DNA from: Halobacillus halophilus DSM 2266
Lineage (GTDB): Bacteria > Bacillota > Bacilli > Bacillales > Halobacillaceae
NCBI RefSeq assembly: GCF_000284515.1
Contig: NC_017668.1
Span: 3,472,001-3,536,000, forward strand
Direction of reading: 5' to 3'
Length of the DNA: 64,000 nt
Shown here one piece after another: positions 42,858 through 51,197 of the stretch. The first letter of the stretch is position 1; each line of letters begins with the position of its first letter. Under the pieces are notes generated by a model. The model saw only the letters and a program-made list of their open reading frames with translations. It did not search any database and was not told where the DNA came from. A program made the translations under genes and the position numbers.

Positions 42858-42890
42858 AAAGCCGGACCCTGGGCCGGATCCGGTTATTTT
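42858..42890 (-). terminator. Terminator after the 206-aa gene
   Basis: GCCGGA / TCCGGT stem with TTTTTTT on the minus strand. Confidence 0.75.
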
Positions 42891-43510
42891 TATTGAATAA
42901 TATTTCCGAGCTGTGCTGTCATTAAGTCCAACTTTTTGATCTTTGGAAGATTGTAATCGCGAAAGCGTTCATCAAAGTGCTTGAACATGGGCTCCATAGC
43001 TTCATCATCGATTAATTCAGTATAAGTTCTGTAAGCATGCTGATATTGTTTCATGTAACGCTTCATCTTCTTCTCAAAACCGGACAAGTGATAAGTGGAA
43101 GAAAAGTCGAATGCTTTCACAATATCACTATCGTATGTTGGGAATTGAGGATTGATCGCATGCAGCATGGAAGCCGCTAATGGGAACTGCATGGTCGGGT
43201 TGCCTTTGTGGTTCTTAATCTCGTACAAGCTCTTTGTAATTTGTACAATGTTCGGTCTTTCTTCTTTTCTCTGCTCTTCCATCAACTTAAAATAAGATGT
43301 TTCGAACTCATTCGTTAAGCTCGGGTTGTCTAAACGGAAAAAATAACGAAAGATAAATTGATATAAACTATCATCCGGTACGTAAGTATTCTGGAACTCT
43401 CTATGAAGATAGAGGTAAACGTCCAGTTTTTCCTGTGGAATTTTGTTGACTACATTTTCAAAGTCTTCTAAAAGTAAGTCCTTTAAATCGCTTGCCGTTC
43501 TGTATTTCAT
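42890..43510 (-). CDS. Hypothetical protein, conserved-looking helical
   Basis: 206 aa, no signal or membrane segment. The segment MQFPLAASMLHAINPQFPTYDSDIV resembles the L-H-x-x-N-P-x-x-[FY]-P-x-x-D motif seen in a family of uncharacterised bacterial proteins with a helix-hairpin-helix-like fold; this is weak. AGAGGTGA precedes the ATG. Stands alone. Confidence 0.7.
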   Translation of the reverse strand: MKYRTASDLKDLLLEDFENVVNKIPQEKLDVYLYLHREFQNTYVPDDSLYQFIFRYFFRLDNPSLTNEFETSYFKLMEEQRKEERPNIVQITKSLYEIKNHKGNPTMQFPLAASMLHAINPQFPTYDSDIVKAFDFSSTYHLSGFEKKMKRYMKQYQHAYRTYTELIDDEAMEPMFKHFDERFRDYNLPKIKKLDLMTAQLGNIIQ

Positions 43511-43816
43511 TAATAATCACCTCTATTCGCTTATTCCACACTAATAAAACCAAGAAACGTAAAATTGTAAAGGAATTATTAATGTGTATCTTACCTCTAT
43601 TCTACATAAGCGAAACGGATTTTCCAATCAATTTCAAATAGTCGGACTTAGTTTTAAAGAGTCCGGAAAATTGTTTATATTTCCTTTTCTTAACCGATAT
43701 AACTGTAAAGCAGAATATTATATGTCGTTAACTCCTCCGCACACTAGCAGCAAACTATGTTCCATAAATAAAGCCTGCGCCATGCACTTATTTCTTTTAG
43801 AAAGCGGGGAACTTAT
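43511..43816. other. Gene-free stretch
   Basis: An open frame at 43584-43820 is present on the plus strand, but it lacks a ribosome site and looks non-coding. Promoters for the divergent neighbours are expected here; none is distinct. Confidence 0.4.
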
Positions 43817-44005
43817 GTGAATCAGAAGGGAAAAACGTTGGCGGTCAGTGGATTTATTTCGTTCCTTACGGGAGTTGGATTGCTTTTACTCGATTATTTG
43901 TCAGCCTTTCATTTTCTTATTCCCCTTCTAACCCTGGGAGGAATATGTATGGTGGTCACTTCAGTATTTTTATCCTATAATAACAAACACAATAAAAGCC
44001 GCTAA
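43817..44005 (+). CDS. Small two-helix membrane protein
   Basis: 62 aa, GTG start at 43817 with GCGGGGA upstream. Two membrane helices (about 8-27 and 32-52) and a basic end (NNKHNKSR). Its last three residues and stop are encoded by an arm of the terminator. Unknown function. Confidence 0.6.
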   Translation: MNQKGKTLAVSGFISFLTGVGLLLLDYLSAFHFLIPLLTLGGICMVVTSVFLSYNNKHNKSR

Positions 44006-44017
44006 GTTTAGCGGCTT
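43993..44017. terminator. Bidirectional terminator
   Basis: AAAAGCCGCTAA / TTAGCGGCTTTT stem shared by two convergent genes; overlaps the stop codon of the plus-strand gene. Confidence 0.85.
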
Positions 44018-44022
44018 TTCTG

Positions 44023-44328
44023 TTATTGATTGTCTTTACTATCATTTTCGTTCTCTGTCATGTCATTCTCCATGGTATCTTCGTTCGTCATATCTTCTTC
44101 CGTAGCATCATTTTCCCCATCTGTCATATCTTCTTGATCCATATTTTCTTCATCGTCCTCATTCATACCGTCTTCATTCATTTGATCCTCTTCTTTGTTC
44201 TCTTCCTCATTCATGTTCTGTTCCGTGTCATTTTCTTCTTTACCCATTGGATCTTCATCCGTACCACAGGCACCTAGAAGGGAAACCATCAGCATAGCAA
44301 TTAGCAACTTAATTGATAGAGATTTCAT
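44023..44328 (-). CDS. Highly acidic low-complexity lipoprotein
   Basis: 101 aa. Lipobox LLGAC (Cys about 21), then about 80 residues built almost wholly of Glu, Asp, Asn, Met and Gln in imperfect repeats (MNEDGMNEDDEEN; DMTDGEN; DMTNEDTMENDMTEN). AAAGGAGG precedes the ATG. Probably an unstructured surface protein; extreme acidity suits high salt. Function unknown. Confidence 0.75.
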   Translation of the reverse strand: MKSLSIKLLIAMLMVSLLGACGTDEDPMGKEENDTEQNMNEEENKEEDQMNEDGMNEDDEENMDQEDMTDGENDATEEDMTNEDTMENDMTENENDSKDNQ

Positions 44329-44407
44329 TTGTATTCCTCCTTTTTAATGATTACGACCCGTAGTATGTCCCCGCTGGTAAAAATCATCCATTTTTCCCCA
44401 AAAAAAT

Positions 44408-44423
44408 TCCGGCCGAAGCCGGA
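44408..44423 (-). terminator. Terminator after the transglycosylase gene
   Basis: TCCGGC-CGAA-GCCGGA stem, then TTTTTTT on the minus strand. Confidence 0.82.
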
Positions 44424-44439
44424 GTAATTTGATGAGACT

Positions 44440-45921
44440 TTAATTATTCTTCTGATATTCAATGGATCGGATCAAAAAGGCAGCAAACTGCTCTCGTGTC
44501 ACCGTTTCTGATGGACCGTACTGGTCAGCACTCACACCAGAAGTTATCCCTGCATGATAAAGGCGGTTTACGGATTCGTCATACCATATGTCATCTTTTA
44601 CATCCACAAATGGATGCTCTTTCGATGACTTTTCAAAATTATAGACATTTTGCAGCAGGACGGCCATTTCGCTCCGCTTCAAGTCATCTTCTATATGGAA
44701 GTTTCCTTTCTCATCTCCGTTAAAAATACCTTCATCAGCAACAGCAGATACAGTATCAAAATAACGGCTCTCCGGTGATACATCCACAAAACCAGGGTCC
44801 GGACGACCAGTCAATGAAAGATTCTCAGCACGCACGAAAAGCATAGCGGCATGAATACGAATTAAATTCTCCTTCATCCCGAAAGTATCTTCATTATGGC
44901 CTCTAAGTATGTTCATATCGAATAATTGATCAATACTCTCTTCAGCATAATGATTAGCAGGAACATCTTTAAATTTATTTCTTAAATAATTCGATGCTAC
45001 GTATCCCTTAGTGCCGTTCTCTTTTTCAACTTTATACCATACAAATGGATTTAAACTTTCCTGACTTTTTTCATACGTATAGGAACCTTCAATCGTCAGG
45101 TGTTCCCCCTGTTTCACTTTTCCTATTACGTTCGGGTTGGAGGTTGTCGGCTGGGAGCGCAAATTAACTTCTTGAACGACCCCGACGGTTTGGCCCTTTT
45201 TATAAAAATAGTTGGAAGATGTAAATGGCTCCAGGAAACGATACTCCATGGTTACAAACCGAATGTTATCTCTTTTTGCAGGGTCGTAGTCAAAATCATC
45301 CCTTGAAAAATCTAATTCTCCAAGTTCGCGATCCATGTTTCTTTCGATGATCTCGAACACTTCTTCTTGATAAGCTTCTTTATTCTCGTCACCATTTTCC
45401 TGTATAACCGGACTATTTACTGGTTTAATGCCATTATAAGCCATTACAGCGAAATACCAGTTTTCTATATAATTTCTTTGGTAAGTGTTAACAGATCCTT
45501 CACTTTTATTGATGGATGGCAGGTCGTTTCGATCATACATTTTGTTTAAAATCTCGACACCAGCTTCAATATTATACCCAATATCCTGCTTTAAGCGTGT
45601 ATCATCATAGTTATCCTTCTGTGTCACCTGCATGATCCCAATTCCGCCATCTTCTGAGATAAGCGGCTTGTTGTCTTCAAACTGTTTCCCGGCACTCTCT
45701 TTTTCAGCAACCGCTTTAACAATTTCAGGAGGTATATCATACTTAACAGCAGCCTCTGTTAAAAGACAATTGATGGTTTGCGGGTCGGGGTTCACGCCCT
45801 CTGACTGTTCAAAGCTGCATTTATCTGCAATTTGCGTTTCTGCGTGTACACTTGGAATGAGAAAAATGTTCACAACGACCAGGAAAGCCAAAACTCCAAA
45901 GGCTTTAAGATAATTTTTAAT
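44440..45921 (-). CDS. Secreted lytic transglycosylase with SH3b and SLH domains; likely ATT start
   Basis: 493 aa if started at the ATT at 45921, which follows AAGGAG by 9 bases and gives the signal peptide (M)KNYLKAFGVLAFLVVVNIFL...SVHA. No ATG, GTG or TTG lies between the upstream in-frame TAG and a TTG at 45891; that TTG has no ribosome site and would remove the positive n-region. Domains: SLT-like (VKAVAEKESAGKQF with catalytic Glu, GIGIMQVT; about 50-170), SH3b (VVQEVNLRSQPTTSNPNVIG; about 245-315), then three SLH repeats (FKDVPANHYAEESIDQLF; FVDVSPESRYFDTV; FVDVKDDIWYDESV). SLH domains bind pyruvylated wall polymer. Confidence 0.85.
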   Translation of the reverse strand: MKNYLKAFGVLAFLVVVNIFLIPSVHAETQIADKCSFEQSEGVNPDPQTINCLLTEAAVKYDIPPEIVKAVAEKESAGKQFEDNKPLISEDGGIGIMQVTQKDNYDDTRLKQDIGYNIEAGVEILNKMYDRNDLPSINKSEGSVNTYQRNYIENWYFAVMAYNGIKPVNSPVIQENGDENKEAYQEEVFEIIERNMDRELGELDFSRDDFDYDPAKRDNIRFVTMEYRFLEPFTSSNYFYKKGQTVGVVQEVNLRSQPTTSNPNVIGKVKQGEHLTIEGSYTYEKSQESLNPFVWYKVEKENGTKGYVASNYLRNKFKDVPANHYAEESIDQLFDMNILRGHNEDTFGMKENLIRIHAAMLFVRAENLSLTGRPDPGFVDVSPESRYFDTVSAVADEGIFNGDEKGNFHIEDDLKRSEMAVLLQNVYNFEKSSKEHPFVDVKDDIWYDESVNRLYHAGITSGVSADQYGPSETVTREQFAAFLIRSIEYQKNN

Positions 45922-46005
45922 GCGAAGCCACTCCTTCTGCTAGATTCATAGATTTATTCTTTCAATGCTAGAATTATACCATTTTTTACCTTAAAACCCC
46001 ATAAA

Positions 46006-46037
46006 AAATGACCCGGACCTTATGATCCGAGTCATTT
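46006..46037 (-). terminator. Terminator after fabZ
   Basis: AAATGACcCGGA / TCCGaGTCATTT stem, T-rich on the minus strand. Confidence 0.8.
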
Positions 46038-46040
46038 AAA

Positions 46041-46463
46041 TTATTTCAAAGCGAACATAATTTCAGCTTCGCAGGCTACTTCACCATCTACGGTTGCTTT
46101 CGCTTTTCCTTTCCCCATCGGTCCTTTCAGTCTTACAATGTCCACTTCAAGTTTTAGTCGGTCGCCTGGTTTTACCTGGCGCTTAAAGCGGCACTTATCA
46201 ATACCTGTAAAAAAGGCCAGTTTCCCCTGGTTTTCTTCTTTTTTAAGCATAGCTACCGCTCCCATTTGAGCTAGGGCTTCCGTAATTAACACCCCTGGCA
46301 TCACCGGGTAATCAGGAAAGTGTCCCTGAAAAAACGGTTCATTCATCGTTACATTTTTGTATCCAACAGCGCGTTCTCCTTCTACAATTTCTTCGACTTG
46401 ATCAATGAGCAGAAACGGATACCTGTGTGGAATAATTTCTTTAATTTCTTGGATATCTAACAT
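46041..46463 (-). CDS. fabZ: 3-hydroxyacyl-ACP dehydratase FabZ
   Basis: 140 aa, full length. Dehydrates 3-hydroxyacyl-ACP to trans-2-enoyl-ACP in fatty acid elongation. Catalytic His48 in [16 protein letters not shown] and Glu62 in [10 protein letters not shown] are present. In B. subtilis fabZ lies close to flhP/flhO/mbl; here a composite repeat and a methyltransferase/monooxygenase pair intervene. AAAGGAG is 13 bases from the ATG, rather far. Confidence 0.95.
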   Translation of the reverse strand: MLDIQEIKEIIPHRYPFLLIDQVEEIVEGERAVGYKNVTMNEPFFQGHFPDYPVMPGVLITEALAQMGAVAMLKKEENQGKLAFFTGIDKCRFKRQVKPGDRLKLEVDIVRLKGPMGKGKAKATVDGEVACEAEIMFALK

Positions 46464-46606
46464 ACATGCATGCAGCTCCTTTTGTTCATTCTACCCTTAT
46501 TATATAGATGGATGTCCTTCTCGACAAAAGATAATTAAGACATCCCTTCAAAAACGGGCCAATAAAATCATAATAATGATTGTTAAATATAAGCTCCCAT
46601 TACTTG

Positions 46607-47282
46607 AAGACTCAGTTTCGAGATATTTGTTGACGAGTAAGGTCCTCCGGGGGACGATTTCGCTTTCCGTGGGAATGCGCGGAGCCTCCTCAGGCTTCGC
46701 CTTCCGGGGTCTCCCCTGTCATTTTCATGAGGCCGCTGAAAACCCTGCTAATTTCTCCCTGCGGAAAATGGATTCCCAAATTTCATCCGAAAAATCATAT
46801 GAAAGAGGGGAGTGGACGTCGAATTTTGGTCATTTTCAGATATAAATGTAGGAGAAATAATTTCCAAAATATGTTTTTAAGTGGCCTGATTTTCATCCCA
46901 CAGGAGTCTTCATCGTCCCCCTCCGGACCTTGCGAAATAGGGAGCTCGAAATGCACTTCGAAGATGCCTGTTCGACAAAGATAATGAACCCTAGAAGCTA
47001 AAGAGTATCTAGCTTATTTAAGTGTATAAATCCCGCTTTATAAACATTTAAGCCTGCTTCAGGATTATTACCCCTCTTATGAAAGGGGCCGTTTTACGTT
47101 TCAGGCTGGGTGGCGAAGGAAACGACGAGACTCCCGCGGGAGAAGGAGCGAGGCGAGACCCCACAGGGAGTGACAGCGACCGAGGAGGCTTGCCAGTTCC
47201 CCCGCAGGAAAGCGAGTTGTTTCCGCAGCCATCCCTCCTCTATATTAAGTAACGGACCTAAGATATCTTGAAACTGAGTCTT
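46607..47282. repeat. Composite palindromic repeat, copy 3 (676 bp)
   Basis: Starts AAGACTCAGTTTCGAGAT and ends ATCTTGAAACTGAGTCTT. Left module from GGTCCTCCGGGGGACGAT (46641-46658) to ATCGTCCCCCTCCGGACC (46912-46929); right module from GGGGCCGTT (about 47088) to AACGGACC (about 47251). It lacks the 72-bp cassette of the other copies but carries a 160-bp MITE-like insertion in the left module. Short ORFs across it have no ribosome sites. Confidence 0.9.
46729..46888. mobile_element. 160-bp MITE-like insertion with 8-bp target duplication
   Basis: Flanked by direct repeats ATTTTCAT at 46721-46728 and 46889-46896. Ends GAGGCCGCTGAAAA and the inverted TTTTTAAGTGGCCTG agree at 11 of 14 positions, with a second inner pair (TAATTTCTCC / GGAGAAATAA). 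Removing it with one duplicate restores CTGTCATTTTCATCCCACAGG-type sequence aligned with copies 1 and 2 (TCATGTTCATCCCACAGG in copy 2). No ORF; non-autonomous. Confidence 0.8.
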
Positions 47283-47380
47283 CCACAATCCGGCCGTTTG
47301 TGCAAAAACGCTTATCTTACAATTCATCACTATTTATCAGTTTGCACTAAAAAAATCACAAAAGTCTTCTAGAAAATTAT

Positions 47381-47413
47381 AAACCGCTGTGACTGAAGTG
47401 GTCACAGCGGTTT
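47381..47413 (-). terminator. Terminator after the methyltransferase gene
   Basis: Perfect 13-bp arms AAACCGCTGTGAC / GTCACAGCGGTTT. Confidence 0.88.
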
Positions 47414-47416
47414 ATT

Positions 47417-48511
47417 TTATGACGAACGAGTTAACTCCTTGTTATCTTCCTGCTTGGAAGAAAACGAACGTTCTCCGTCGTTCATCTCCTGAGTTTGTAC
47501 CCATTCTTTCACTGGAGAAGATGGACTCATCCAGAAAGTGTACCAGGAACCTTCTTTAACAATCGGATCTAAATCATACATATCAAAATTAGAATGAGCC
47601 GTAACCTCTTTTAACTCTTTCTTATCCGGCAGCGCAAAAAGATTCGAGTGAGCTACAAAGAAACTGTTAAACGCTGAAGAAAAAGCTTCCCCATGCTCGG
47701 TTTCATTAATAGGTGTGATAACAGAAACGACTCCTTGAGCTTCCACATAACTATACATTTGCTCTAGAAGATCAGGGCGCGAATCCGGATGAACATAATG
47801 AAAGATATTATGAAGCAGTACAACGTCCACTTTCCTTCCATCTTCCGGCTCCCATTCATTTATATCTCCTACTTCAAACTTTATATTAGAGAAATCGTCA
47901 GATAATTCTCGTGCATGATCGATGACCTTTTGGTTCAGATCTACCCCAATCATCTGGACATCAGGAAATTCTTCGGCTAACTTTCGTAAGTATCCGCCAT
48001 GGCCGCAGCCAAGGTCCACAATGGTATCTACATTTCTTGCGCGTATCATCTTCTTAATCTTTTTAATCGCAAAGTGTTCAAGCAGGGCTGAAGTTTCAGC
48101 TACAACTTCTCCATGCCGCTCATGGTCGAACAGGGCACGCTCATGAGACTTTAGTATAGAGGGATATTGCAGCATTGTAGGAATATGAAGCTCCATCATC
48201 TCTTTCAGCAATGCTTTAACACCAGGCGACTGCTCCTGCCCCATAAGAGCAGAGCATCTTCTTTTTGACGTACGGTAACGTTCATTTGGACGCTTCTTCA
48301 GATGCTTAACTGCGACTCCTACTTTAACCCAGGAAGCTAATAAATCATAGGAGTACCCTGTTTTTTCACTGACCGCTTCTACTGTCCTGGCTGATTTGAA
48401 TTCATCAAACAGTCCTAACTCAGATCCCACATAAGCATGCCAGCTTGGCAGAAACGATTCATTCTTTTTCATCCACTTTCTAGCCTGCATAGCCGTTACC
48501 CATTCATTCAT
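47417..48511 (-). CDS. SAM-dependent methyltransferase with N-terminal winged-helix domain
   Basis: 364 aa from the ATG at 48511 (AGGGG 9 bases upstream; the ATG at 48520 touches the ribosome site). Residues about 20-110 form a dimerisation/winged-helix part as in small-molecule O-methyltransferases. The SAM site is VDLGCGHGGYLRKLAEEF (about 168-185), followed by VQMIGVDLNQKVIDHA, FEVGDINEWEP and VDVVLLHNIFHYVHPD. It is 16 bp downstream of a FAD monooxygenase gene and probably modifies the same small molecule. Confidence 0.88.
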   Translation of the reverse strand: MNEWVTAMQARKWMKKNESFLPSWHAYVGSELGLFDEFKSARTVEAVSEKTGYSYDLLASWVKVGVAVKHLKKRPNERYRTSKRRCSALMGQEQSPGVKALLKEMMELHIPTMLQYPSILKSHERALFDHERHGEVVAETSALLEHFAIKKIKKMIRARNVDTIVDLGCGHGGYLRKLAEEFPDVQMIGVDLNQKVIDHARELSDDFSNIKFEVGDINEWEPEDGRKVDVVLLHNIFHYVHPDSRPDLLEQMYSYVEAQGVVSVITPINETEHGEAFSSAFNSFFVAHSNLFALPDKKELKEVTAHSNFDMYDLDPIVKEGSWYTFWMSPSSPVKEWVQTQEMNDGERSFSSKQEDNKELTRSS

Positions 48512-48526
48512 ATGATTCATCCCCTC

Positions 48527-49843
48527 CTAGTTCTCTTTTTCCCATGGATAATCTTCTGATTCTGAAAATAAGTATTTCCACTGTGTCTTATCTTTTATCT
48601 TTTTACTGCGTGCTGGAAGAACACTTCCCTGGATTGCCCGATCGAGTAAGTTGAAATTCCATGATCCCAATCCGGATATATTGAGCATTTGTTTCACGTG
48701 AAGCTGATCATCATCATAAATCCGCTGGACAGCCCTCATACGGATTTTTCTCCACCATTCGAAACGGAAAGAATAGACGAGTGCTGACAGGTGACTTAAA
48801 TGAAGAAGGGAGGAAACACGAGGCTTCCTTACATCTTCATAGTAATGTAAATGCTCATGATAATTTTTATTATTTTCTTTACACCATGCAAGCAGTTCTC
48901 CAAGGACATCTGCATCCTGTACGGCCAGGTTCATTCCTTCCCCTGCCATGGGATGGACGGTGTGAGCAGCGTCACCTATAATGGCAAGATTTCCAGAATA
49001 ATATTTGTCTACGTGATAGGTATAGGGAATCATAAGCTGAACCTTTTTCCAATCGTCGATGGTACGCACTCCCTCTGACAACTCTGGTTCAAGTTCGCTG
49101 TAGGCTTGGTAGAGGTACTCAAGACCCTTTTCTTTAATGGTCTTGTATTCTCCAGCTTTTATCAGATAAACGGTTCTCACTTCATTGTCAGGTAGAGGAA
49201 ACAAGCCTAGAAAGCGGTCGGCTGTGGTTATAATTTTTCCTTTGGTGTAAGATGCTGGTCTAGGCATTGTAACTGTTAGAAAATGGTGATTGTAGTCTTT
49301 ACGCTTCACATCAGCATTCATAGCTTTTCGAGTAGGGGAACTGCGCCCTTCTGCGCCGATATATACCTTGGCTTCTATATGGAAAGTCTCCTTCTTCTGC
49401 TTCACCTTTGCCATTCCTTTTTCAAAACCTAAAAATCGAGCGCCACCTAAATAGTGAAAATGTTCTTCGAAGGTTTGTCCCTTATCCCGTATAATGGATT
49501 TCGTTCTCTCATGCGGCACCATTAAGGCATGGTCATATTTACTTGCCACTCGGCTATAATTCAGCTCCGTTAAATTAATCTCTTCAGGGGATTTCCCTTC
49601 ACGACGGTGAATTTCCTGAAATCTAAGCTGGTCAATCACGTGACCGCATCCTTCTATTTCATCGATGACTCCAAGTCTTTCCAGTATCGCAATGGTTTTT
49701 GGCTGAAGCAGTTCTCCTTTATATACGGGTGACTCCTTCGTCAGCTGTTCAGCAATCGTGACATGAACGCCTCGACTGGCCAGTTTGGCTGCCAGTGTTA
49801 AACCTCCAACACCTCCACCAGCGATAAATACGTCGGTTCTCAA
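48527..49843 (-). CDS. FAD-dependent monooxygenase (UbiH/PheA-TfdB-like)
   Basis: 438 aa from the TTG at 49843, 9 bases after GGGGAGG; the GTG at 49861 overlaps that site. The start DVFIAGGGVGGLTLAAKLAS is the GxGxxG FAD site; a DG-like region is replaced by VYIGAEGRSSPTRKAM; and IIGDAAHTVHPMAGEGMNLA is the GD motif. Such enzymes hydroxylate aromatic or polyketide rings with NAD(P)H and O2. With the methyltransferase it forms a two-gene tailoring operon that interrupts the flhP-fabZ neighbourhood. Confidence 0.9.
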   Translation of the reverse strand: MRTDVFIAGGGVGGLTLAAKLASRGVHVTIAEQLTKESPVYKGELLQPKTIAILERLGVIDEIEGCGHVIDQLRFQEIHRREGKSPEEINLTELNYSRVASKYDHALMVPHERTKSIIRDKGQTFEEHFHYLGGARFLGFEKGMAKVKQKKETFHIEAKVYIGAEGRSSPTRKAMNADVKRKDYNHHFLTVTMPRPASYTKGKIITTADRFLGLFPLPDNEVRTVYLIKAGEYKTIKEKGLEYLYQAYSELEPELSEGVRTIDDWKKVQLMIPYTYHVDKYYSGNLAIIGDAAHTVHPMAGEGMNLAVQDADVLGELLAWCKENNKNYHEHLHYYEDVRKPRVSSLLHLSHLSALVYSFRFEWWRKIRMRAVQRIYDDDQLHVKQMLNISGLGSWNFNLLDRAIQGSVLPARSKKIKDKTQWKYLFSESEDYPWEKEN

Positions 49844-49955
49844 AGCTTGCGGCCTCCCCACTAAATAAATGATTAGATTTAAGATTTATTCCCTAAATAA
49901 CGGTTTCAGAAACAACTTGATGTGCCAGACATTTCCTTTATACCTTAGACATAAA

Positions 49956-49982
49956 AAAACACGAGTCGTTGAGACCCGTGTA
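49956..49982 (-). terminator. Terminator after the EpuA-like gene
   Basis: ACACGaGTC / GAcCCGTGT-type stem with one mismatch, then TTTTTTT on the minus strand. Confidence 0.75.
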
Positions 49983-49996
49983 GAATTCTTCTCATG

Positions 49997-50338
49997 CTAT
50001 TCAGTTTTTGTAACAATATCCCAGATGTGCTGCCAAGTATCCCAACTGAGAGCATCCATAGGTTTTCCGTCTCCGATCACTCCGTATCCGACCATTAACC
50101 CAATAAACAAAGCCACGATGCTTAAGACCAGAACAATGATAATACGCAACCAAATAGGAAGAACACGGATACGGCTTTTATGTCCCGTCTTTTCATTGAA
50201 GGTCTTTTTCAGCTTCTGCCAATACCCTTGTTTTTTTGTATGATCTTGTTTAGTCGCTTCGTCTAAAGCTTTACGTTTCTTCTGTCTATCCTGCTCACGT
50301 TTATGGTTTTTGTCATTTTTATTAGGATCTGTTGCCAT
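49997..50338 (-). CDS. EpuA-like small membrane protein (DNA-directed RNA polymerase subunit beta family label)
   Basis: 113 aa from the ATG at 50338 (AAGGAG 10 bases upstream). A long charged N-terminus (NKNDKNHKREQDRQKKRKAL) is followed by IRVLPIWLRIIIVLVLSIVA, one membrane helix, and GYGVIGDGKPMDALSWDTWQ. This matches the EpuA/PF11772 family often placed after flhO-flhP or near murA; role unknown, despite the RNA polymerase label in databases. Confidence 0.8.
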   Translation of the reverse strand: MATDPNKNDKNHKREQDRQKKRKALDEATKQDHTKKQGYWQKLKKTFNEKTGHKSRIRVLPIWLRIIIVLVLSIVALFIGLMVGYGVIGDGKPMDALSWDTWQHIWDIVTKTE

Positions 50339-50358
50339 GGTCGTCAAACTCCTTACGT

Positions 50359-51183
50359 TTATGATCTGAGCTGATTGATCAGACCCATCATCTGATCACC
50401 CGTGGAAATCGATTTTGCATTAAATTGGTAAGCTCGCTGAGCATTAAGCATATCCGTCATTTGCTTGGAAATATTAACGTTGGAAGATTCAAGTGTTCGG
50501 TTCTGTATTCGTGTTTCATTTTGGGGAACTTCTGAAGTTATTCCTGTTCCTTCCATACCATCAGGAACTTTAAAACGGTTGCCGCCTACCGCCTCAAGCA
50601 TTCTTGGTCTTACGGCCTCCACCACCTCAAGCTGCCCTTCCACGGACGACTGACCGTCGCGTGTTACCACCACTGAACCTACTTCATTAATCTTCAATTC
50701 CGTGAATCCATTTTCAAGTACAAGAGGATCCCCCGCGTCTCCAATTACAGGATACCCTTCCGAGTCTGTGAGCATTACTTCATTGTCGTTTACCGGATTT
50801 AAATAAAAATTCCCTGCCCGAGTGTACTGTGTCTCTAAGCCCGCTTTTGTAGGAATTTGTAATTGAAATAAATGACTCTTCTCTAACAAGGCAAGGTCCA
50901 GTTCTCTACCTGTATTCTGAAGGCTTCCCTGGCTAAGGTCAACATTTGTGTGACCAAGACTTGCCCCTGACCCTATTCTTACTCCATCAGGTGTCTGACG
51001 GCTTCCAGGAGCTGGTTCGGAGGATAAATTGTCGATTTGCTGATATAACAATGAAGAAAAGTCAGCCTGCCGACTTTTGTAACCAGTCGTGTTCCCATTA
51101 GCAAGATTATTCCCTATTAAATCAAGCTTACTCTGCAGCTGTCCCATTGTAACAGAAGCCTGAATCATCGAACGGTTAATCAA
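50359..51183 (-). CDS. flhP: Flagellar basal-body/hook-type protein FlhP
   Basis: 274 aa, FlgF/FlgG-like rod protein. N-terminal rod motif (LQSKLDLIGNNLANGNTTGY), central FlgG-type domain, and C-terminal ESSNVNISKQMTDMLNAQRA with YQFNAKSISTGDQMM. TTG start at 51183 with AAGGAG upstream. With FlhO it forms the distal rod in Bacillus. 14 bp after flhO, so co-transcribed. Confidence 0.92.
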   Translation of the reverse strand: MINRSMIQASVTMGQLQSKLDLIGNNLANGNTTGYKSRQADFSSLLYQQIDNLSSEPAPGSRQTPDGVRIGSGASLGHTNVDLSQGSLQNTGRELDLALLEKSHLFQLQIPTKAGLETQYTRAGNFYLNPVNDNEVMLTDSEGYPVIGDAGDPLVLENGFTELKINEVGSVVVTRDGQSSVEGQLEVVEAVRPRMLEAVGGNRFKVPDGMEGTGITSEVPQNETRIQNRTLESSNVNISKQMTDMLNAQRAYQFNAKSISTGDQMMGLINQLRS

Positions 51184-51197
51184 TAGTCCTCCACTCC

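Noticed and set aside
43584-43820. Plus-strand 78-codon frame
   Set aside because: No ribosome site, and its composition is unlike a protein; the GTG gene at 43817 has better support.
46405-46984. Overlapping plus-strand frames across fabZ start and repeat copy 3
   Set aside because: They cross a gene, the repeat end and the MITE-like insert, without ribosome sites.
47094-47330. Minus-strand frame in repeat copy 3
   Set aside because: Explained by the repeat; no ribosome site or homologous reading in other copies.
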